DNA from: Site-B1 sp963722665 | Lineage (GTDB): Bacteria > Bacteroidota > Bacteroidia > Flavobacteriales > Flavobacteriaceae | Length of the DNA: 64,000 bases | Reading direction: 5' to 3' | NCBI GenBank assembly: GCA_963722665.1 | Contig: CAVRNW010000001.1 | Location: 1 to 64,000 of the forward strand | Shown here: positions 44,871 through 54,021 of the stretch, piece after piece | How positions within the stretch are numbered: position 1 is the stretch's first letter | How the letters are laid out: every line of letters begins with the position of its first letter | Translations under genes and position numbers: made by a program | The notes under the pieces: model-generated | What the model was told of the DNA's origin: nothing | Databases searched by the model: none | Seen by the model: the letters and a program-made list of their open reading frames with translations, nothing else

Positions 44871-45875
44871 ATGTTAGAAGGGATAGAATTTGTAAACAAA
44901 CAATTTTTCTGGCTGTTTTTATTGCTGCCACTAGCTATCCTTTGGTATGTTTTAAAGCAAAATAAACAAACGGCCGAATTAAAAATGTCTTCCTTAAAAG
45001 GGTTCAAAATTTCAAATTCGTTTTTACCAAAACTTAAACATTTATTGTTCGCTTTTAGGCTATTGGCATTGGTTTTAATAATAATGGGATTAGCAAGACC
45101 TCAAACAGTGGATGTTAGCACTAAAACAAAGACCACAAGAGGCATTGACATTATTATTGCCATAGATGTTTCGGCAAGCATGCTGGCCAAGGATTTGAGA
45201 CCTAATAGACTGGAAGCACTAAAAAGTGTAGCGGCAGAATTTATTAACGGAAGGCCGAATGATAGAATAGGATTGGTAGAATATGCCGGGGAGAGCTATA
45301 CAAAAACACCTATAACAAGCGATAAGTCTATTATTTTAAAATCACTGAAAAGCATAGAATACAACACTATCATTGAAGGAGGAACAGCAATTGGAATGGG
45401 ACTTGCAACATCAGTTAACCGATTAAAAGACAGTAAAGCTAAAAGTAAAGTGATCATTTTATTGACAGATGGGGTTAATAATTCCGGGTTTATAGATCCA
45501 AAAATGGCAAGTGATCTGGCAGTAGAATATGGTATAAAAACATATACCATTGGCTTAGGTACAAACGGGATGGCCTTATCACCTATAGCAATTAAACCCA
45601 ATGGAACTTTTCAATACGGGAGAGTGCAGGTAGAGATAGATGAGGATCTACTGAAAGAAATTGCTGAAGCAACCGGAGGGAAATATTTCAGAGCAACGAA
45701 TAACGAAAAATTAAAGGAAATCTATAAAGAGATCAATAAACTGGAAAAAACCGATGTTGAGGAGTTTAAATTCTATAATTACGAAGAAAAATATAGGCCA
45801 CTGATTCTGTTAGCCGGAATATTTTTAATGTTAGAATTATTATTAAGATTTACAATTTTCAGAAGTTTTGTTTAA
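44871..45875 (+). CDS. batA: BatA, membrane-anchored VWA protein
   Basis: A protein of 334 residues with two N-terminal spans (about 10-28 and 57-74), then a von Willebrand A domain with a complete MIDAS (D99-V-S101-A-S103, T-D-G-V-N-N) and a C-terminal span (residues 308-330). In Bacteroidota the Bat proteins are linked to aerotolerance and envelope stress. It directly follows the DUF4381-like gene. In this window a Coa1-family gene separates it from batB. Confidence 0.92.
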   Translation: MLEGIEFVNKQFFWLFLLLPLAILWYVLKQNKQTAELKMSSLKGFKISNSFLPKLKHLLFAFRLLALVLIIMGLARPQTVDVSTKTKTTRGIDIIIAIDVSASMLAKDLRPNRLEALKSVAAEFINGRPNDRIGLVEYAGESYTKTPITSDKSIILKSLKSIEYNTIIEGGTAIGMGLATSVNRLKDSKAKSKVIILLTDGVNNSGFIDPKMASDLAVEYGIKTYTIGLGTNGMALSPIAIKPNGTFQYGRVQVEIDEDLLKEIAEATGGKYFRATNNEKLKEIYKEINKLEKTDVEEFKFYNYEEKYRPLILLAGIFLMLELLLRFTIFRSFV

Positions 45876-45934
45876 AATAGAATCAAGAAAATAGAACCAA
45901 GAACCAAGGCTTAATTGTATTGGGATTTATAAAA

Positions 45935-46363
45935 ATGAATGAGTTAATTGAACATAAAAGTTGGTGGAAACTAAATAGGAAATGGTTTATTCCTGTGATG
46001 ATAACAGTATTAATAGGAATGGGACTAATTTTTAATTCAAAAGTTGGAGAAAGTATTACAGATATTACAAGGGCTTATACTGATGCTTCTATTTATGAAA
46101 ATGCTTTAGATTTAGCTCAAAAAAATAATCAAATAAAGAAATTGTTGGGTGAGTTAAAACCAATAGATAAAATGGCAATTTTTGAAGGTTCTGTGATATA
46201 TTCCGATAATAATAACTCTGTTGATATGAGTTTAAGAGTGAAAGGCTCTAAAGGAAAAGGTAAAATTGATATTTCTGCTGATAAAAAAGAAGCAAAATGG
46301 AATTATAGTAAAATTAATATTAGAATAAAAGATCCGAAACAAACAATTAAAATTTTAAAATGA
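45935..46363 (+). CDS. Cytochrome c oxidase assembly factor Coa1-family protein
   Basis: About 142 residues from MNELIEHKSWWKLNRKW: a membrane span at about 18-36 (WFIPVMITVLIGMGLIF) and an extracytosolic domain. That domain has the Coa1/Tim21-like pattern (FEGSVIYSDNNNSVDMSLRVKG, KGKGKIDISADKK, INIRI). In mitochondria Coa1 helps to assemble complex IV; bacterial homologues are uncharacterised. It sits between batA and batB with 59- and 60-base spacers of simple repeats (CAAGAAAATAGAACC... and AACTGCCAACTG...), which looks like a later insertion. An earlier Met at 45920 is possible. Confidence 0.65.
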   Translation: MNELIEHKSWWKLNRKWFIPVMITVLIGMGLIFNSKVGESITDITRAYTDASIYENALDLAQKNNQIKKLLGELKPIDKMAIFEGSVIYSDNNNSVDMSLRVKGSKGKGKIDISADKKEAKWNYSKINIRIKDPKQTIKILK

Positions 46364-46423
46364 AATTATTCATGTATTAGAGGCAAAAACTGCCAACTGA
46401 ATACTGCAAACTGAAGATTTAAC

Positions 46424-47461
46424 ATGTATCAATTAGAAGAAAGAATATGGTTTTGGCTGTTGCTATTAATACCGATTATATTGGTACTCTTTGCTATACT
46501 GCAGATCTGGAAACAGAAGATCCAAAATAAGTTTTCCGACAGGAAGTTATTGAAAAAACTTTCCCCTAACAGATCTCTGCTAAAATCACTTTTAAAGATT
46601 TGCTTGATTTGTCTTGCAATAGCATGCCTGGTCATTGCACTGGTCAATCCTAAAATTGGGACCAAATTAGAGACGATAAAACGTGAAGGAGTTGATATAG
46701 TGTTTGCTGTTGATGTTTCAAAAAGTATGCTTGCCGAGGATATTGCTCCAAATCGACTTGAAAAGTCAAAACAACTGGTAACTCAAATCATTAATAATTT
46801 GGCCAGTGACAGAATCGGAATTATTGCTTATGCAGGAAAGGCATTTCCGCAATTACCTATAACAACAGACTATGCCTCTGCGAAGATGTTTTTACAAAAT
46901 ATGAATACTGATATGTTGTCATCTCAAGGGACAGCAATAGATGAAGCAATTGATTTGGCAAAAACATACTTTGATGATGAAGAGCAAACCAATAGGGTGC
47001 TGATTATTATTTCTGATGGTGAAGATCATGGTGACAGAGCTGTTGAAGCCGCAGAAGAGGCCAGTGAAGAGGGTATAAAAATATTTACCATTGGAGTAGG
47101 TAATACAAAAGGAGGGCCAATCCCTATTAAGAGAGATGGTATTGTATTAAATTACAAGAAAGATAGTGAAGGAGAGACTGTAATTACAAAATTGGATGAG
47201 ATAACCCTTCAAAAAATTGCTAATAAGGCGAATGGGGCTTATATCAATGGAAAAAATACCAATGAAGTTGTAGAACAAATTAGAGATATATTGAACAAAA
47301 TGGACAAGCAGGAATTCGAATCAAAACAAATAGCGGAATTCAAGGACCAATTCCAATGGTTTTTAGGCTTTGCATTCTTCTTTTTGTTTATAGATATTTT
47401 CCTGTTAGATAGAAAGACAGAATGGATAAAGAAGTTGAATTTGTTTAATGAAAATTTTTAA
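46424..47461 (+). CDS. batB: BatB, membrane-anchored VWA protein
   Basis: A protein of 345 residues with the same layout as BatA. It has two N-terminal spans (about 10-28 and 57-75), a VWA domain with MIDAS D97-V-S99-K-S101 and S-D-G-E-D-H-G, and a C-terminal span (FLGFAFFFLFIDIFLL). It likely pairs with BatA. A 147-base spacer, with the hairpin ATTCC...GGGAAT near 47578-47597, separates it from batC. Confidence 0.93.
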   Translation: MYQLEERIWFWLLLLIPIILVLFAILQIWKQKIQNKFSDRKLLKKLSPNRSLLKSLLKICLICLAIACLVIALVNPKIGTKLETIKREGVDIVFAVDVSKSMLAEDIAPNRLEKSKQLVTQIINNLASDRIGIIAYAGKAFPQLPITTDYASAKMFLQNMNTDMLSSQGTAIDEAIDLAKTYFDDEEQTNRVLIIISDGEDHGDRAVEAAEEASEEGIKIFTIGVGNTKGGPIPIKRDGIVLNYKKDSEGETVITKLDEITLQKIANKANGAYINGKNTNEVVEQIRDILNKMDKQEFESKQIAEFKDQFQWFLGFAFFFLFIDIFLLDRKTEWIKKLNLFNENF

Positions 47462-47608
47462 TTTCTACTAAAGTCAGGAGCCTTTAAAAAATCAAGAAGG
47501 ATGAATAACGGATATTTTATAAAACCTTTAACTGTATCAAAGCTATTTGTTTTATAATTTCGTCAATAAAAAGTTACCATTCCTAAACAGGTTGGGAATA
47601 CATGTAAA

Positions 47609-48409
47609 ATGAAGAAAATAGGATTCATATTGATCATTTTGACCACCTTATTGAGCTATGCTCAAAAGAAGGACCTGGCATTACAAAAATCTAATGATTA
47701 TGTATATCAAGGAAATGAATTACTTTCAGAAGATTTTATATCGGCAGAAATGGAATATCGCAAAGCTATTTCAAAAAGCCCTTCAAATGCAGTAGGCAAT
47801 TATAACTTAGGGAATGCTTATTACAAGAACAAAAAGTTTAGCGAAGCCCTAATTAGGCATCAGGAGGCTATTAAATCTGCAACTACAAAAGACGAAAAGC
47901 ATAGGGCATATCATAATATTGGTAATACTTTGATGCAGAATAAACAGTGCAAGGAAGCAGTTGAGGCGTATAAGAATGCATTAAGGAACAATCCTAATGA
48001 CGATGAGTCCAGATATAATCTTGGACTAGCCAAAGAATGTGCTAAAGAGGAAGGAGGAGGAGAGGATCAAAATCAGGACCAGAAAGACGATCAGAATAAA
48101 GAAGATAATAAGGAAAAACAGGACGAGGGCGATAATAAAGAAGACAAAAAAGACGAGGGTGATCAGGACGAAAAAGAAGGCGATCAAAAGGAAGATGATC
48201 AGGGAAAACCTAAGGATGAAAAAGAGGACAAGGGACAAGGAGAAAATGAGAAAAAAGATCAAAAACCTAAACCACAACCAGGACAATTGTCTCCTCAACA
48301 AATAAAAAACCTTTTGGAAGCAATGAATGATCAGGAAAAGCAAGTACAGGAAAAAATAAATGCGCAAAAAGCAAAAGGAATTCAAGTCCAAACGGATAAA
48401 GATTGGTAG
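47609..48409 (+). CDS. batC: BatC, TPR protein with charged tail
   Basis: A protein of 266 residues. It has a signal peptide (MKKIGFILIILTTLLSYAQ), two to three tetratricopeptide repeats at about residues 25-145 (e.g. GNYNLGNAYYKNKKFSEAL), then about 80 residues of almost only D, E, K, Q and G. A short conserved end, LSPQQIKNLLEAMNDQEKQVQEKI, follows. The charged run is why spurious long frames occur on the other strand (48026-48418). It is expected in the periplasm. Confidence 0.9.
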   Translation: MKKIGFILIILTTLLSYAQKKDLALQKSNDYVYQGNELLSEDFISAEMEYRKAISKSPSNAVGNYNLGNAYYKNKKFSEALIRHQEAIKSATTKDEKHRAYHNIGNTLMQNKQCKEAVEAYKNALRNNPNDDESRYNLGLAKECAKEEGGGEDQNQDQKDDQNKEDNKEKQDEGDNKEDKKDEGDQDEKEGDQKEDDQGKPKDEKEDKGQGENEKKDQKPKPQPGQLSPQQIKNLLEAMNDQEKQVQEKINAQKAKGIQVQTDKDW

Positions 48410-48418
48410 TAAGAACAA

Positions 48419-50185
48419 ATGAAAAATGTTAAAAACATAGTATTGATTTTATTTCTTATTTCTGGTTTAGCCAACGCTCAGGTTAAATTTGAGGTTAAGG
48501 TGAGTAAGAATAATCTTGGTATTAATGAGAGATTGCGTGTAGATTTTGAAATGAACCAAGATGGAGACAATTTTAATCCTCCTGATTTTGCAAATTTTAC
48601 AGTAGTTGGAGGCCCAAACCAATCTGTTAGCAATTCCTGGATAAATGGCAAAAGATCCTATTCAAAAACCTACAGTTATTTCTTGTCTCCTAGAAAAAGA
48701 GGCGCTTATTTAATCGATCAGGCAACTATAGAAATTGACGGACAAATTTTTAAAACCAGTCCGGTAAAAATAACAGTAACTGCGGCTGTTGATAAACCTA
48801 AAGACCCTAATGATCCAGAATACATTGCTTCAGAAAATATACATTTAGTTGCAGAAGTATCTAATTCTAATCCATATTTAAATCAGGCCATTACGGTTGT
48901 TTATAAGTTGTATGTTTCACCAAATACCGGGGTGAGTAATTGGCGTGAAATTGACAATCCAAGATTTAATGATTTCTGGAGTCAGAATATAGATATAAAA
49001 GGACTTAAAGTCGAAAATGGCACATACAACGGAGAAGATTACAGGTATGTCGTTTTGAGAAGAACTGTTCTATATCCACAAAAAACAGGGAAACTGGATA
49101 TAGAACCTTTAAGCCTTGACATTACTGTTGACGTCCCAACCAACAGAAGGGATATTTTTGGAGGACGATTAATGAAGCAAGTTCACAAAACTGTTTCAGC
49201 AGGTAATAGAACTATAAATGTAAAACCTTTGCCTGAAGCAGAAAAACCAATAGACTTTACCGGTGCTGTTGGCAACTTTGATTTTAAGGTAACAACTTCA
49301 AAGACTGAATTGAATGCTACAGAGTCCCTACAGGCAAAAGTAAAAGTTTCAGGAAATGGAAATTTAAAGCTTTTTGAGTTACCTAAATTAACTGTCCCAA
49401 GTTCTTTAGAGGTTTATGAGCCTGAAAAAGAAGACAACATAAACACTTCAATTCAGGGAATGCAGGGAGAACGTACAGAGAGTTATACTATTGTTCCTCA
49501 GTACAAAGGGAAGTATCCTATTCCGAGTATTTCTTTTTCTTATTTTGATCCTAGAACAGAAAGATATCGAAGACTGTCTTCTAGTGAAATTGTAATAGAC
49601 GTTTTGGAAGGACCTGCCAAAGGCGGCATTTCAAGCAACCAGCCCAATAATAATTTTAAGCAACAAGTTGTAGCAAATAACAACCAGTTTGCTTTCATAA
49701 AAACTAACACAGAATTCTTACCTCAGGAATCTAAACATTTCTTTAGATCTAAATTGTTTTGGAGCAGTTTGGTTTTGCCATTATTGGCCATTCCATTAGT
49801 TATCGTATTTAGACGAGAAAAAGCCCTTAGAGATGCAGATTTCGAAGGTATCAGGATAAGAAAGGCTGATAAATTGGCAAGAAAATATTTAAGCGAATCG
49901 AAAAAGTCATTAGGAAATAAGGAATCCTTTTATGTGGCACTGGAAAAAGCACTTCATAATTATTTAAAAGCCAAATTACGAATAGAATCCTCAGATCTTA
50001 GCAAGGAAAAAATTACAACCTTATTGGGTGAAAAAAAGGTAACTGAATCAACTATATCAGAATTCCTTATACTTTTAAAAAGCTGTGAATTAGCCAGATA
50101 TACACCATCTTCTAAGGTAGAAATGCGTAAGGATTATAATAAAGCATCCAAAACAATTTCAATGCTAGATAAACAAATTAGTTAA
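48419..50185 (+). CDS. batD: BatD, oxygen-tolerance family membrane protein
   Basis: A protein of 588 residues. It has a signal peptide (MKNVKNIVLILFLISGLANA), then repeated beta-sandwich domains (SKNNLGINERLRVDFEMNQDGDNF, SNSNPYLNQAITVVYKLYVSP) and a membrane span near residues 445-463 (LFWSSLVLPLLAIPLVIV). A cytosolic tail follows, resembling the tail of the DUF4381-like protein. It starts 9 bases after batC and is followed by batE after 1 base. Confidence 0.93.
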   Translation: MKNVKNIVLILFLISGLANAQVKFEVKVSKNNLGINERLRVDFEMNQDGDNFNPPDFANFTVVGGPNQSVSNSWINGKRSYSKTYSYFLSPRKRGAYLIDQATIEIDGQIFKTSPVKITVTAAVDKPKDPNDPEYIASENIHLVAEVSNSNPYLNQAITVVYKLYVSPNTGVSNWREIDNPRFNDFWSQNIDIKGLKVENGTYNGEDYRYVVLRRTVLYPQKTGKLDIEPLSLDITVDVPTNRRDIFGGRLMKQVHKTVSAGNRTINVKPLPEAEKPIDFTGAVGNFDFKVTTSKTELNATESLQAKVKVSGNGNLKLFELPKLTVPSSLEVYEPEKEDNINTSIQGMQGERTESYTIVPQYKGKYPIPSISFSYFDPRTERYRRLSSSEIVIDVLEGPAKGGISSNQPNNNFKQQVVANNNQFAFIKTNTEFLPQESKHFFRSKLFWSSLVLPLLAIPLVIVFRREKALRDADFEGIRIRKADKLARKYLSESKKSLGNKESFYVALEKALHNYLKAKLRIESSDLSKEKITTLLGEKKVTESTISEFLILLKSCELARYTPSSKVEMRKDYNKASKTISMLDKQIS

Positions 50186-50186
50186 T

Positions 50187-50945
50187 ATGAAATCTATTTT
50201 ATACATACTAACACTTTTGTTAAGCTTAATAGCTTCAGCTCAGAATGAGTCACTATTTGAAGAGGGTAATACCCTTTACAGTAATGGAAAATATTACGAA
50301 GCTATTGAGAAATATGATGAAGTTTTGAATTCCGGCTACCATTCTGCGGAGGTCTATTTTAACTTAGGTAATGCTCATTATAAACTTAATCGAATTGCAC
50401 CCAGTATTTATTATTATGAAAAGGCTTTACAGCTTGCCCCTGATGATAAAGAGATCTTGAATAATTTATCCTTTGCACAAAATATGACGATCGATGCCAT
50501 TGAAACTGTGCCGGAAATAGGGATTTCCAGATTTCTCAGAAACACAATAAATACTTTTAGCTTTGATACATGGGCTTATCTATCCGTATCATTTATGATC
50601 TTGTTTATCATTCTGTTTATGGCATATTATTTTACTTCATTAACAGGTAAAAAGAGATTTGCTTTTGTCACCAGTATTATTTCTGTTTTTTTAACACTAC
50701 TCTTTTTATCATTTGCTTTTAAAAAGCAGACTATGGACAACAAAGACAATCCCGCAATTATTTTTTCAAAGGAAGCCATGGTTAGAACAGACCCAAATCT
50801 TAGTGGAGAAGAGGCGTTTAGATTGCATGAAGGCACTAAGGTTCAGGTTATTGACACCATTAATAACTGGGCAGAAGTTTTATTAGTTGATGGCAAAACC
50901 GGATGGATCACAACCGACAACATTAAACTGTTGAAGAAAATATAA
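50187..50945 (+). CDS. batE: BatE, TPR and SH3 domain protein
   Basis: A protein of 252 residues. It has a signal peptide (MKSILYILTLLLSLIASAQ), TPR units (residues 20-95, AEVYFNLGNAHYKLNRIAPS), two membrane spans (about 130-152 and 158-175) and a C-terminal bacterial SH3 domain. The SH3 domain has MVRTDPNLSGEEAFRLHEGTKVQVID and GKTGWITTDNIKLL. It closes the bat cluster; the next gene has its own -7-like box. Confidence 0.92.
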   Translation: MKSILYILTLLLSLIASAQNESLFEEGNTLYSNGKYYEAIEKYDEVLNSGYHSAEVYFNLGNAHYKLNRIAPSIYYYEKALQLAPDDKEILNNLSFAQNMTIDAIETVPEIGISRFLRNTINTFSFDTWAYLSVSFMILFIILFMAYYFTSLTGKKRFAFVTSIISVFLTLLFLSFAFKKQTMDNKDNPAIIFSKEAMVRTDPNLSGEEAFRLHEGTKVQVIDTINNWAEVLLVDGKTGWITTDNIKLLKKI

Positions 50946-50977
50946 TTGTATTTAAGCCTTCACTTTGCAAGAAATTT

Positions 50978-50985
50978 TATATTTG
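50978..50985 (+). promoter_or_regulatory. Putative -7 promoter box for the 96-residue protein gene
   Basis: TATATTTG is an exact TAnnTTTG match 20 bases before the start at 51005, just after batE. A TTTG lies closer than the usual -33, at 50964-50967. Confidence 0.45.
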
Positions 50986-51004
50986 CAGCAAACCAATTGA
51001 TGAA

Positions 51005-51295
51005 ATGACCAAAAAGGCGATTTCAATTTTCTTTACTATTTTATTCATGGCATTTATTACTGCGCCATCCATAATCGTTGTGATTGACGACTCCATTGAT
51101 GTTTCTGTACTTTTCGGTAATACGGAAGAAGAAGAAAATGAAAAGAATACCAATTTGGAAATACTTCACATAAGCAATTCTAATAATCGCGAAGATTTTC
51201 TATCCTCAATTAATGAATTGTATTTGGAATATAGGTTTAATTACTATTCTATTCCGCATTTAAATTTAATTAGCCCTCCTCCCGAATATATTTAA
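51005..51295 (+). CDS. Small secreted or membrane protein of unknown function, 96 residues
   Basis: A protein of 96 residues with one N-terminal hydrophobic stretch (AISIFFTILFMAFITAPSIIVVI, residues 5-27). An acidic segment follows (TEEEENEKNTNLE, residues 40-52), then a C-terminal part ending S-P-P-P-E-Y-I. The stretch may be a signal anchor. I recognise no domain. It lies between batE and the first carbonic anhydrase gene, with a -7-like box of its own, and is not obviously part of either unit. Confidence 0.6.
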   Translation: MTKKAISIFFTILFMAFITAPSIIVVIDDSIDVSVLFGNTEEEENEKNTNLEILHISNSNNREDFLSSINELYLEYRFNYYSIPHLNLISPPPEYI

Positions 51296-51400
51296 CAGAA
51301 TATCAAATTAGTAGGATTAATTGCCATTTGTTGAATATTAATCTCTATTTGTCTTACCAGAGTAGTTTTATCAAAAAATATTTATTTTAAAGCATAAATT

Positions 51401-52030
51401 ATGAAAGCACATACAAGAGAAACACAGGCTACAATGACGCCTAATAAGGCATTGCAATTTTTAAAGGAAGGAAATCAACGATTCCAAAACAATTTAAAAG
51501 CAAACAGAAATCTTTTAGAGCAGGTGAATGATACAAGCGAGGGTCAATTTCCATTTGCGACAATATTAAGTTGTATTGACTCAAGAGTTTCAGCAGAGTT
51601 AGTTTTTGATCAAGGTCTGGGAGATATTTTCAGTGTAAGAATTGCCGGGAATTTTGTCAATGAAGACATATTGGGAAGCATGGAATTTGCATGTAAATTG
51701 GCCGGAACAAAACTAATTGTTGTATTAGGACATACTAGTTGCGGAGCGGTTAAAGGAGCCTGTGACAATGCTAAGATGGGTAATCTGACAAAACTGATTG
51801 AAAAAATAACACCTGCTGTAGATGCTGTTATCGAGCCACAAGATACTAAATTAAGAAACTCATCCAATCTGGAGTTTGTTGATTCGGTTGCAGAAAAAAA
51901 TGTGCAATTGACAATAGACAGGATTCACAAGGAAAGCCCAATACTTACCGAAATGGAAAAAAGTGATGAAATAAAGATTATAGGAGCTATGTATGACATC
52001 AATACAGGAGAAGTAACTTTTTTCGAATAA
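51401..52030 (+). CDS. Beta-carbonic anhydrase 1
   Basis: A protein of 209 residues with the zinc ligands of the beta class: Cys58 with Asp60 and Arg62 (S-C-I-D-S-R-V), His111 and Cys114 (G-H-T-S-C-G-A-V-K-G). It interconverts CO2 and bicarbonate. No signal peptide is visible, so it is predicted cytosolic. It is upstream of a SulP transporter and a second carbonic anhydrase, a grouping that suggests bicarbonate supply. The N-terminal region (KALQFLKEGNQRFQNNL) is typical of the family. Confidence 0.93.
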   Translation: MKAHTRETQATMTPNKALQFLKEGNQRFQNNLKANRNLLEQVNDTSEGQFPFATILSCIDSRVSAELVFDQGLGDIFSVRIAGNFVNEDILGSMEFACKLAGTKLIVVLGHTSCGAVKGACDNAKMGNLTKLIEKITPAVDAVIEPQDTKLRNSSNLEFVDSVAEKNVQLTIDRIHKESPILTEMEKSDEIKIIGAMYDINTGEVTFFE

Positions 52031-52155
52031 TCTGGATTCCCTATGGGAAAATGAAAAAGAAAGAATTTTTAACAGAACTATAAGAAACTAGTAAACATGA
52101 TTTTTCTGTTTTAATAAAATTTGTAATTACTAATGGCTAAAAAATAAACAAGACA

Positions 52156-54021
52156 ATGAAAAATTTATTTTCAAATATTAAAGGAGATGCCTTCGGTGGA
52201 ATAACAGCAGGTATTGTTGCATTACCATTAGCACTGGCGTTTGGTGTGTCTTCTGGATTGGGACCTAGCGCAGGTCTTTATGGTGCTATTTTTATAAGTT
52301 TCTTTGCTGCTCTTTTTGGCGGGACTAGTACTCAAATATCCGGACCAACTGCCCCAATGACTGCGGTAAGTATGATTGTTATTGCAGGCATTATTGCAGC
52401 TAATGATGGAGATGTAAATAAAGCATTGCCTTCCATATTGACGGTATTTTTATTAGCTGGATTATTTCAAATTGGACTAGGTGGATTGGGACTTGGAAAG
52501 TATATCCGATACATACCATATCCCGTCGTATCAGGATTTATGACGGCAATTGGGGTTATAATTATTATCACTCAAATACTTCCCTCACTAGGATATTATC
52601 CTAAAGAAGATGTCAATTTTGTCGAACAGTTTAAACCTGTGGCAGAAGAAGTAATACTTGAAAACATACTTAAAGATGAAGCAGGTGAAGGCATTTTGGT
52701 TTTGGAGGATTTCAAGGAAACAATCAATAGGGCTGGTGTTATTTCCCAAGACGATATTCTAAAAGAATCCCAGACACTGGCTGCAAAAGAGGCTTCAGGA
52801 GCTTATGGAGCTTTAAAAGTAATCCCAAGGGCTTTACAAAATATTAATTGGCTGGAGCTAATTTTGGCATTGGGAACAATTATTATAATTTTTGGGTTTA
52901 AACGGATTACTACTATAATTCCAAGTACTTTGGTAGCACTTTTAGTGATGTCTGGAATTGCTGTTGGATTTGGATTGGATTACAGACCAATTGAAGAAAT
53001 ACCAAGTGGATTACCAATTCCTAGACTGGAGATTTTTTCCGAGTTCAGTATAAGTAGCATCACTCCATACATATTTACTGCACTTACTTTATCGCTTTTA
53101 GGAGCAATCGATTCGCTTTTAACCAGTGTAGTAGCCGATAATATGACCAAAACCAAGCACAATCCAAATAAAGAATTGGTTGGTCAAGGAATAGGAAATA
53201 GTATTGCTGCATTATTTGGAGGTATTCCGGGAGCAGGAGCAACCATCCGTACAGTTGTAAATATCAATTCTGGAGGAAAAACAAGATTGTCTGGAATGAT
53301 TGCCGGGGTGATGTTATTTATAATTTTATTGGCTTTGGCTCCGATTGCTTCACGGATTCCAGCTGCTGTTTTAGCGGGAATTTTGATAACTGTTGGAATT
53401 GGCGTTATGGACTATAAAGGGTTGAAGGCAATTCCATATTTGCCAAAAGATGTAAAAATTGGGCCTTTAAAATTTAGTATGGAGGTAGTAATAATGCTTA
53501 CTGTTTTAGGTCTGTCAACATTTTGGAACCTGGTTTATGCAGTTGGAATAGGATTGGTAATAGCATCATTGATGTTCATGAAGAAGATTGGAGACCTTAC
53601 TGCAGAAAGGAGTGATGTTAAGCCACTAAAAGAAGAAGCATGGGCCGATGAATCTAATTTTCCTGATAAATTAAAGGAAGAAGTATTTATTAAACACCTT
53701 AAAGGACCCTTGTTTTTTGGATCAACTAGCGACTTTCAGCAATTGACTAAACAAATACCGGATACAGCATCTTATGTTATTTTAAGATTAGGAAGGATGC
53801 AGTATATGGATCAGTCAGGGCTATATGCAATGGAGGATATGCTACTGGATCTAAAGAGCAAAAATGTAGAAGTTGTTTTTGTGAATCTTTTAGAACAACC
53901 ACGGTATTTGATGGAACGAATTGATATTATCCCTGATTTTGTTCCTGAAGAACGTATTTTTAAAAACTTCAATACATGTGTCAATTGGATCAAGGAACAC
54001 GTTAAAGACAATCATAAATGA
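52156..54021 (+). CDS. SulP family anion transporter with STAS domain
   Basis: A protein of 621 residues. It has the SulP membrane core of about 10-14 spans, beginning GDAFGGITAGIVALPLALAF and with a Q-I-S-G-P-T-A-P-M-T motif. An insertion of about 60 polar residues (155-210, VEQFKPVAEEV... EASGAYGA) follows the first half. The C-terminal STAS domain (about 500-610) contains LKGPLFFGSTSDF and QYMDQSGLYAMEDML. SulP proteins carry sulfate, bicarbonate or other anions. The two flanking carbonic anhydrases favour bicarbonate uptake, as in BicA-type systems; this is inferred, not seen. Confidence 0.9.
   Translation: MKNLFSNIKGDAFGGITAGIVALPLALAFGVSSGLGPSAGLYGAIFISFFAALFGGTSTQISGPTAPMTAVSMIVIAGIIAANDGDVNKALPSILTVFLLAGLFQIGLGGLGLGKYIRYIPYPVVSGFMTAIGVIIIITQILPSLGYYPKEDVNFVEQFKPVAEEVILENILKDEAGEGILVLEDFKETINRAGVISQDDILKESQTLAAKEASGAYGALKVIPRALQNINWLELILALGTIIIIFGFKRITTIIPSTLVALLVMSGIAVGFGLDYRPIEEIPSGLPIPRLEIFSEFSISSITPYIFTALTLSLLGAIDSLLTSVVADNMTKTKHNPNKELVGQGIGNSIAALFGGIPGAGATIRTVVNINSGGKTRLSGMIAGVMLFIILLALAPIASRIPAAVLAGILITVGIGVMDYKGLKAIPYLPKDVKIGPLKFSMEVVIMLTVLGLSTFWNLVYAVGIGLVIASLMFMKKIGDLTAERSDVKPLKEEAWADESNFPDKLKEEVFIKHLKGPLFFGSTSDFQQLTKQIPDTASYVILRLGRMQYMDQSGLYAMEDMLLDLKSKNVEVVFVNLLEQPRYLMERIDIIPDFVPEERIFKNFNTCVNWIKEHVKDNHK

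Noticed and set aside
48026..48418. A 130-codon reverse open frame opposite batC
   Set aside because: It mirrors the Asp/Glu/Lys-rich tail of BatC and reads as an implausible Leu/Ile/Phe run.
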